A stretch of 28,138 nucleotides of DNA from positions 1 to 28,138 of the IMG/VR virus record IMGVR_UViG_3300028173_000046; one strand, written 5' to 3'. The notes below the pieces were generated by a model, which saw nothing but the letters and a program-made list of their open reading frames with translations, had not been told where the DNA came from and made no database searches. Positions 23,841-28,138 of this stretch are shown one piece after another (positions within the stretch are counted from its first letter, which is position 1; each line of letters opens with the position of its first letter). The position numbers and the translations under genes were made by a program. This stretch comes from a virus.

Positions 23841-24221
23841 ATGGCGTATTACAACACAATTAAATTAGTATCAGGTGATGACCTCCCTGAGCTAAATATT
23901 ACGCTACGAGATAGCAATGAAGCAGCGACAGGTGCTACCTTGGATATTACAGACCCGTCAACTTGGAATCCGATTGACTTGACTGCCGTATCCGCTGTAA
24001 GAATTAAGTTTAGAGCAGTTGGCTCAACTACATTGACATCAACAGTAGCCTGTACACTTGTAGCACCACTAACTGATGGCATTGTTAATATGTCTTGGGG
24101 ATTGACAGACCTAGACGGCATTAGCGGTGATTACGAAGGTGAGATTGAATTAGAATACTCAAGTGGCAGATTCTTATCTGTGCCTGACCTATTGAAGTTT
24201 GACGTAAGAGCAGGATTCTAA
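23841..24221 (+). CDS. BppU N-terminal-like baseplate or fibre protein
   Basis: 126 residues matching the beta-sandwich pattern of the BppU N-terminal domain: LVSGDDLPELNITLRDSN, then DLTAVSAVRIKFRAVGS, a middle GIVNMSWGLTDLDGISGDYE and a closing EIELEYSSGRFLSVPD. In lactococcal phages this domain holds receptor-binding proteins on the baseplate. Here it is a stand-alone copy, so it probably links a fibre to the tip. The start follows AGGAG. Confidence 0.75.
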   Translation: MAYYNTIKLVSGDDLPELNITLRDSNEAATGATLDITDPSTWNPIDLTAVSAVRIKFRAVGSTTLTSTVACTLVAPLTDGIVNMSWGLTDLDGISGDYEGEIELEYSSGRFLSVPDLLKFDVRAGF

Positions 24222-24222
24222 A

Positions 24223-26046
24223 ATGGCTATCAGAGCGACAATTACAGTTGTTCGGGCATCAGCAGAACCTACTTATGTGGCGCTATCTGCTAGTACGACT
24301 AATGTAAACTTAGAAGCAATAGCTACACTTAACTATGATTATAAGAATCAATACTTTTACGATACATCAACTCTAAGTGAAGTACAGTTTGTATTAGTTG
24401 AAAAGAATTTATCTGAAACCCTGACTATTGATGAAACAGTCGGTTTGGATTACAGTAAACCTAACGTAGAAACACTGGCATTAGTTGAGACGTTTGTTAA
24501 AGCGGTCACATTCAACAGGTCGTTTACAGATGCCTTTACATTGGACGACCTAAGTCAGATAGACAAAGACTACTTTGGTGCTAAAGGCAATGTAGCGTTT
24601 ATGACTGATATTATCGGTCTTGACCAAGAAAAGGTATTATCTGACAGCTACACTGTAGCCGATGTAGTCACTATTGCTGTTAATTACATAAGACCATACG
24701 CTGACAGCTACACATTGGCTGATGAATCAAGTTTCACGTTTGTTAAGAATGTGGAAGATGCTATCACTTTAGACGATACATCACTAATCAATAAAGACTT
24801 TGATAATCAGAGTCAAAACACATTTGGTTTTACTGATTTACTAGGTAACGATTTTGGTAAAGTATTAGTAGAGAATATATCGCACTTGGATGAAGTATCT
24901 ATCCTTCAGGGCTTAAACAAGTCTGATTCTACCACTTTATCAGATACATACGAAAGAGAGCTAAATAAGGCAATATCGGACGCATTTACACTAGATGACA
25001 GTGCTTTAATTGACAAAGACTACTTTGGAGATAAAGGAAACGTCTTAGGCTTTAGTGATGTGCTTAGTTATGATGCAAGTAAAGAATTAACAGACGGAAT
25101 AGCATTAGTTGAATTAGTAGGGTTTGTGTTAAATCACCCTGTAGAAGATTCGTTCACAATTAGCGATGAAAGCATACTTCATGCTGCTCTAGGTCGCACA
25201 GAAACTATAGGAATTTCAGAGTCTTACATAAGAAGCATTATTAAGAACCTTACTGATGGTTTAGCGTTAGACGATACAACTCTAGTAAACAAAGATATCG
25301 ACTCAACCAAGGGCAATATTATTACCTTTGGTGATGTTGTTGATATTGCGTTACAAAAAGTGAGAGAAATTGCTGATAGCTACACCTTTACAGATGAATC
25401 AAATAGACAAATAGACAAAGGTATCGCTGAGAGTTTAGTATTTAGTGAATTGGTTGATATAGCGACTAACTATAACAAAGCAATATCAGATACATTTGTT
25501 TTAGATGATAGCGCCTTAGTAGATAAAGATTACTTCGGGAATAAGGGGAATGTTGTCGGGCTTAGTGAAGTTGTATCACAATCATTAGGCAAAGAGATAA
25601 CAGACAGCACCTCGGTATCAGATGTTTATGATGTGTTGATGACTAAGATTCTTGTAGAGTCACTTACTTTAACCGAAACAATAGAATCAGCACTCAACAA
25701 GACACTGACTGATACGCTAACCCTGACAGACGGAGCTAGTATAGATTTTGCTTCAGGTGAAATTAGTTACGCTATAAATACATTTACACTAAACAATTTC
25801 TTGCTAAATGGTGGTATAGGAGAGGCAGAAAATTTGCTGGATTCATCTACACTTATTGATGTTTATGGTTTACAATTAGTAAAAACTTTATCTGACGGTT
25901 TTACGTTAGATGATTCCGCCTTAATTGACAAAGATTACTTTGGAGATAAGGGCAATATAGTAGGGGTTTCAGACCAAGTTACCGTAGATTATTATTACGG
26001 TGGGTTGTTAGGACAAAGACCTTTAAATACAATGTCATTTAACTAG
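24223..26046 (+). CDS. Repeat-rich tail protein (607 aa)
   Basis: 607 residues made largely of divergent repeats. Six copies of a block like FTLDDSALIDKDYFGDKGN occur near codons for 24535, 24760, 24985, 25260, 25495 and 25900, about 215-405 bases apart, with shorter units such as DSYTLADES between them. Composition is rich in Asp, Ser, Thr and Leu, with no cysteine pattern. The architecture suggests an elongated beta fibre or a surface-binding stalk. Located after the BppU-N-like gene, it is probably distal on the tail. Confidence 0.75.
   Translation: MAIRATITVVRASAEPTYVALSASTTNVNLEAIATLNYDYKNQYFYDTSTLSEVQFVLVEKNLSETLTIDETVGLDYSKPNVETLALVETFVKAVTFNRSFTDAFTLDDLSQIDKDYFGAKGNVAFMTDIIGLDQEKVLSDSYTVADVVTIAVNYIRPYADSYTLADESSFTFVKNVEDAITLDDTSLINKDFDNQSQNTFGFTDLLGNDFGKVLVENISHLDEVSILQGLNKSDSTTLSDTYERELNKAISDAFTLDDSALIDKDYFGDKGNVLGFSDVLSYDASKELTDGIALVELVGFVLNHPVEDSFTISDESILHAALGRTETIGISESYIRSIIKNLTDGLALDDTTLVNKDIDSTKGNIITFGDVVDIALQKVREIADSYTFTDESNRQIDKGIAESLVFSELVDIATNYNKAISDTFVLDDSALVDKDYFGNKGNVVGLSEVVSQSLGKEITDSTSVSDVYDVLMTKILVESLTLTETIESALNKTLTDTLTLTDGASIDFASGEISYAINTFTLNNFLLNGGIGEAENLLDSSTLIDVYGLQLVKTLSDGFTLDDSALIDKDYFGDKGNIVGVSDQVTVDYYYGGLLGQRPLNTMSFN
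24523..25962 (+). repeat. Six diverged direct repeats in the 607-aa gene
   Basis: The block encoding 'DxFTLDDxxxIDKDYFGxKGN' recurs six times (starting near 24523, 24754, 24971, 25251, 25487 and 25890). The third and sixth are most alike, and the second and fourth most diverged. Spacing is not constant, so units have been lost or added. Confidence 0.75.
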
Positions 26047-26056
26047 GAGAACGACA

Positions 26057-26485
26057 ATGATTAACGATAACTTAGCACTAACAGGTGCATTAACAATAGC
26101 AGTAAACAATGAAGTAGTACAGGAAACTAACAATCTTGTAGTAACAGCAGGTAAAAACTGGGTAGCTGACCGTATGGCTGATGCTAATACAGTAATGACT
26201 CACATGGCTATTGGTACAGGTACAACAGCAGCAGCAGCAGGTGACACAGCGCTTGGTACAGAATTAGACAGAAACGCCCTAACTACTTCAGGTGGTACTG
26301 TTACATCTAACACTATTCAATATGCTTGTACTTGGGCTGCAGGTGATGGTACTGGCGCAGTAACTGAAGCAGGTATTTTTGACGCTTCTACAAGTGGTGA
26401 TATGCTTGCTCGTACTGTATTCTCAGTAGTAAACAAAGGCGCATCTGACTCTATGACTATCACTTGGACTATCACAGTATCTTAA
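26057..26485 (+). CDS. Tail fibre-associated protein
   Basis: 142 residues with the pattern of a marine-phage fibre family: NNLVVTAGKNWVADRMADAN, MTHMAIGTGTTAAAAGDTAL, then TEAGIFDASTSGDMLARTVF and a closing MTITWTITVS. The beta content and position before a long fibre suggest a fibre-base or fibre-tip component. The Shine-Dalgarno is AGGAG. I know of no tested function. Confidence 0.75.
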   Translation: MINDNLALTGALTIAVNNEVVQETNNLVVTAGKNWVADRMADANTVMTHMAIGTGTTAAAAGDTALGTELDRNALTTSGGTVTSNTIQYACTWAAGDGTGAVTEAGIFDASTSGDMLARTVFSVVNKGASDSMTITWTITVS

Positions 26486-26512
26486 TAGCTATCTAATCAA
26501 AGGAGGACAGCT

Positions 26513-28138
26513 ATGTCTGTTAAGTTTAGTAACAATGCGGTCACTACACTGACTGCAGGTATTTCTGTCGGAGCTACAAGTTTTACAGTAGCCTCCGCTT
26601 CTTTATTCCCAGCTTTGGCTGGAGGCGATTGGACGTATGTAACAATTGGCTCAGAGGTTATAAAAATAACAGCTATTAGTGGCACTACATTCACTTGTGA
26701 TGCTACATCTGCCTCACACTCTACAGGCGATAATGTAGAACTGCGTATGACAGCCGAACTCTTAAATGATTTCGCTGAAGATACAGAAGCACTACCTATT
26801 AGTGGTGGCGCTTTAACGGGTGCAGTAACAACAACCTCAACCTTTGATGGAAGAGATGTTGGTACAGATGGTACTAAGCTAGACAATATTGAAGCAAGCG
26901 CTGATGTGACAGACACAACTAATGTTGTAGCTTCATTGACAGCAGGTACTAATGTTGCAATTTCAGCTGGTGGTACGATTAGTTCAACTGATACTAATAC
27001 TACTTATTCGGTTGGTGATAACGGATTGACTCAAAAGAATTTCACTACCACGCTTAAGTCTAAACTAGACGGTATTGAAACGTCAGCAGACGTAACTGAT
27101 ACCACTAACGTAGTAGCTTCTCTTACAGCGGGAACGAATGTTACTATCTCAGCAGGTGGTACTATTTCATCTACTGATAACGATACCACTTATTCAGTAG
27201 GAGACGGTGGTCTTACAGCTAAGAACTTTACGACTACGTTAAAGACGAAATTAGACGGTATTGCTACTTCAGCAAACAATTACACACACCCTACAGGTGC
27301 AGGTAATCTACACGTTCCAACAGCAGGTACAGTTGGTCAGGTATTGACTAACACTGCTAGTGGTACTGGTACTTGGCAGGATGCTGCTAGTGGAACGCCA
27401 GAGGGTACATCAATTTTATCTACGGGTGAAACTGGTGGTACTAAATACCTAAGAGAAGATGGTGACGGTACGAGTTCTTGGCAAGCAGTAGCAGGTGGTG
27501 GTGGTGCTTCAGATATTGATGGTTTAACTGATGGTTATAATGTTGGTAACTCTGTTGGCTTAGGTACTAATGCGTTACTTAATGATGATGGTACTACTAA
27601 TTTCAATACTGCTGTAGGTACTGATGCTTTAAAAGCTAACACATCAGGCTCTTATAACACAGCTAGTGGCTCTTACTCTTTAACAGCTAATAATACAGGT
27701 GATTATAATGTAGCTAATGGTTATAAGGCTTTGTTAGCTAACACTACAGGCAGTGAGAACACAGCTACTGGTATGTACGCTTTATCATCTCACACCACAG
27801 CTAGTCGTAACACAGCTACTGGTTTTAGAGCTTTACAAAGCAGCACAGCTAATAATAACACAGCTACGGGTTATTATGCTTTAAAAGCTAACACCACAGG
27901 GTACAACAACACAGCTAGTGGTTATGCAGCTATGCTCAACAACACCACAGGTACATACAACACAGCACTAGGGTCAGATGCCCTACAAGGTAGCACAACC
28001 TCTAAACTCACTGGCTCATACAACACAGGAGTAGGATACCAAACTGGCTTAAACCTAAGCACAGGTCAATACAACGTACTGAATGGTTATCAAGCTGGTT
28101 ATGGTTTGACGGCAGGTTCTTATAATCTATGTCTAGGG
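26513..28138 (+). CDS. Repeat-rich tail fibre (3' end outside window)
   Basis: The frame is open from ATG 26513 (after AAAGGAGG) for 542 codons to the window edge, with no stop. The N-terminus (LTAGISVGATSFTVASASLF) is a common fibre attachment region. Next is a 62-residue near-exact tandem repeat containing KLDGIETSADVTD and NVVASLTAGTN. From codon 364 on, a 17-residue repeat of the form ALxxNTTGxxNTATGxx runs to the edge. Such repeats form beta-roll trimeric stalks in fibres and adhesins. The receptor-binding end is not in the window. Confidence 0.85.
   Translation, partial: MSVKFSNNAVTTLTAGISVGATSFTVASASLFPALAGGDWTYVTIGSEVIKITAISGTTFTCDATSASHSTGDNVELRMTAELLNDFAEDTEALPISGGALTGAVTTTSTFDGRDVGTDGTKLDNIEASADVTDTTNVVASLTAGTNVAISAGGTISSTDTNTTYSVGDNGLTQKNFTTTLKSKLDGIETSADVTDTTNVVASLTAGTNVTISAGGTISSTDNDTTYSVGDGGLTAKNFTTTLKTKLDGIATSANNYTHPTGAGNLHVPTAGTVGQVLTNTASGTGTWQDAASGTPEGTSILSTGETGGTKYLREDGDGTSSWQAVAGGGGASDIDGLTDGYNVGNSVGLGTNALLNDDGTTNFNTAVGTDALKANTSGSYNTASGSYSLTANNTGDYNVANGYKALLANTTGSENTATGMYALSSHTTASRNTATGFRALQSSTANNNTATGYYALKANTTGYNNTASGYAAMLNNTTGTYNTALGSDALQGSTTSKLTGSYNTGVGYQTGLNLSTGQYNVLNGYQAGYGLTAGSYNLCLG
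26876..27247 (+). repeat. Two tandem 186-base repeats in the fibre gene
   Basis: Units 26876-27061 and 27062-27247 each encode 62 residues that are nearly identical (LDxIExSADVTDTTNVVAS and the following TAGTNVxISAGGTISSTD). A third, short partial copy begins at 27248 (KLDGIATSAN). Confidence 0.85.
27602..28138 (+). repeat. 51-base coding repeats in the fibre gene
   Basis: About ten units of 17 codons, each with an N-T-A-x-G core and A-L-x-x-N-T-T-G. The later units are more diverged, and one has an insertion (GSTTSKLTG). The array runs to the window edge. Confidence 0.8.

Noticed and set aside
26497-26916. A 139-codon open frame on the minus strand at the start of the fibre gene
   Set aside because: It is a low-complexity shadow (Ser, Val, Ala) of the fibre frame, which has a strong Shine-Dalgarno and clear fibre features.
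27602-28138. CRISPR array
   Set aside because: The repeats are in frame, coding, contiguous without unique spacers, and of 17-codon period, as in fibre stalks.

Overview
This window is one contiguous, AT-rich segment of a tailed bacteriophage or prophage (Caudoviricetes) with a siphovirus-type, lambda-like virion plan. The evidence is a complete packaging-head-neck-tail gene order, a long tape-measure protein preceded by a G/GT-type frameshifted chaperone pair, and a gpJ-like tail-tip protein. Every supported gene is on the + strand, packed with ATGA or TAATG stop/start overlaps. The gpJ-like tip, a Rad52-type annealing protein and sigma70-type promoters suggest a Gram-negative, probably proteobacterial, host; that is an inference. 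No integrase, lysis gene, replicative polymerase or tRNA was seen, so the window is only part of the genome.

Layout. (1) 1-3592, early/accessory region: small orphan proteins, a duplicated helix-turn-helix gene (48-260 and 1084-1299), a Rad52/Rad22-like annealing protein with an SSB-like protein, an odd 152-base gap (2049-2200), a consensus promoter (2547-2575), a papain-like-fold protein and a DUF488 protein. (2) 3589-7811, a tightly coupled five-gene enzyme cassette: GNAT acetyltransferase, unknown 248-residue protein, YkgJ-type cysteine-cluster protein, a large amidoligase with a GNAT/Mom-like C-terminal region, and a ParB-type protein. This is the most unusual part and looks like an undescribed modification system. 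(3) 7812-12580, packaging and portal: TerS, TerL (TTG start), DUF4055 portal, MuF head protein fused to a predicted ADP-ribosyltransferase domain, and a coupled 51-residue ORF. (4) 12654-14453, scaffold, terminator, strong promoter, leader RNA and major capsid protein. (5) 14515-16295, neck and tail completion. (6) 16282-22487, tail tube, G/GT chaperones with a programmed -1 frameshift signal, tape measure, distal tail proteins and tail-tip protein. (7) 22484-28138, receptor-side accessory proteins: two MSYG-type paralogues, a small acidic protein, a BppU-N-like protein, a 607-residue repeat protein, a fibre-associated protein, and a fibre that runs off the window end.

Working together. The early genes supply recombination and regulation. 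The cassette between them and the terminase genes probably modifies phage DNA, a protein or a small molecule before or during packaging. The terminase fills a portal/MuF procapsid built on the 220-residue scaffold. Capsid expression is boosted by its own terminator/promoter unit. The tail is built on the tape measure with the GT chaperone, and the distal repeat-rich proteins are the likely host-contact and fast-evolving parts.
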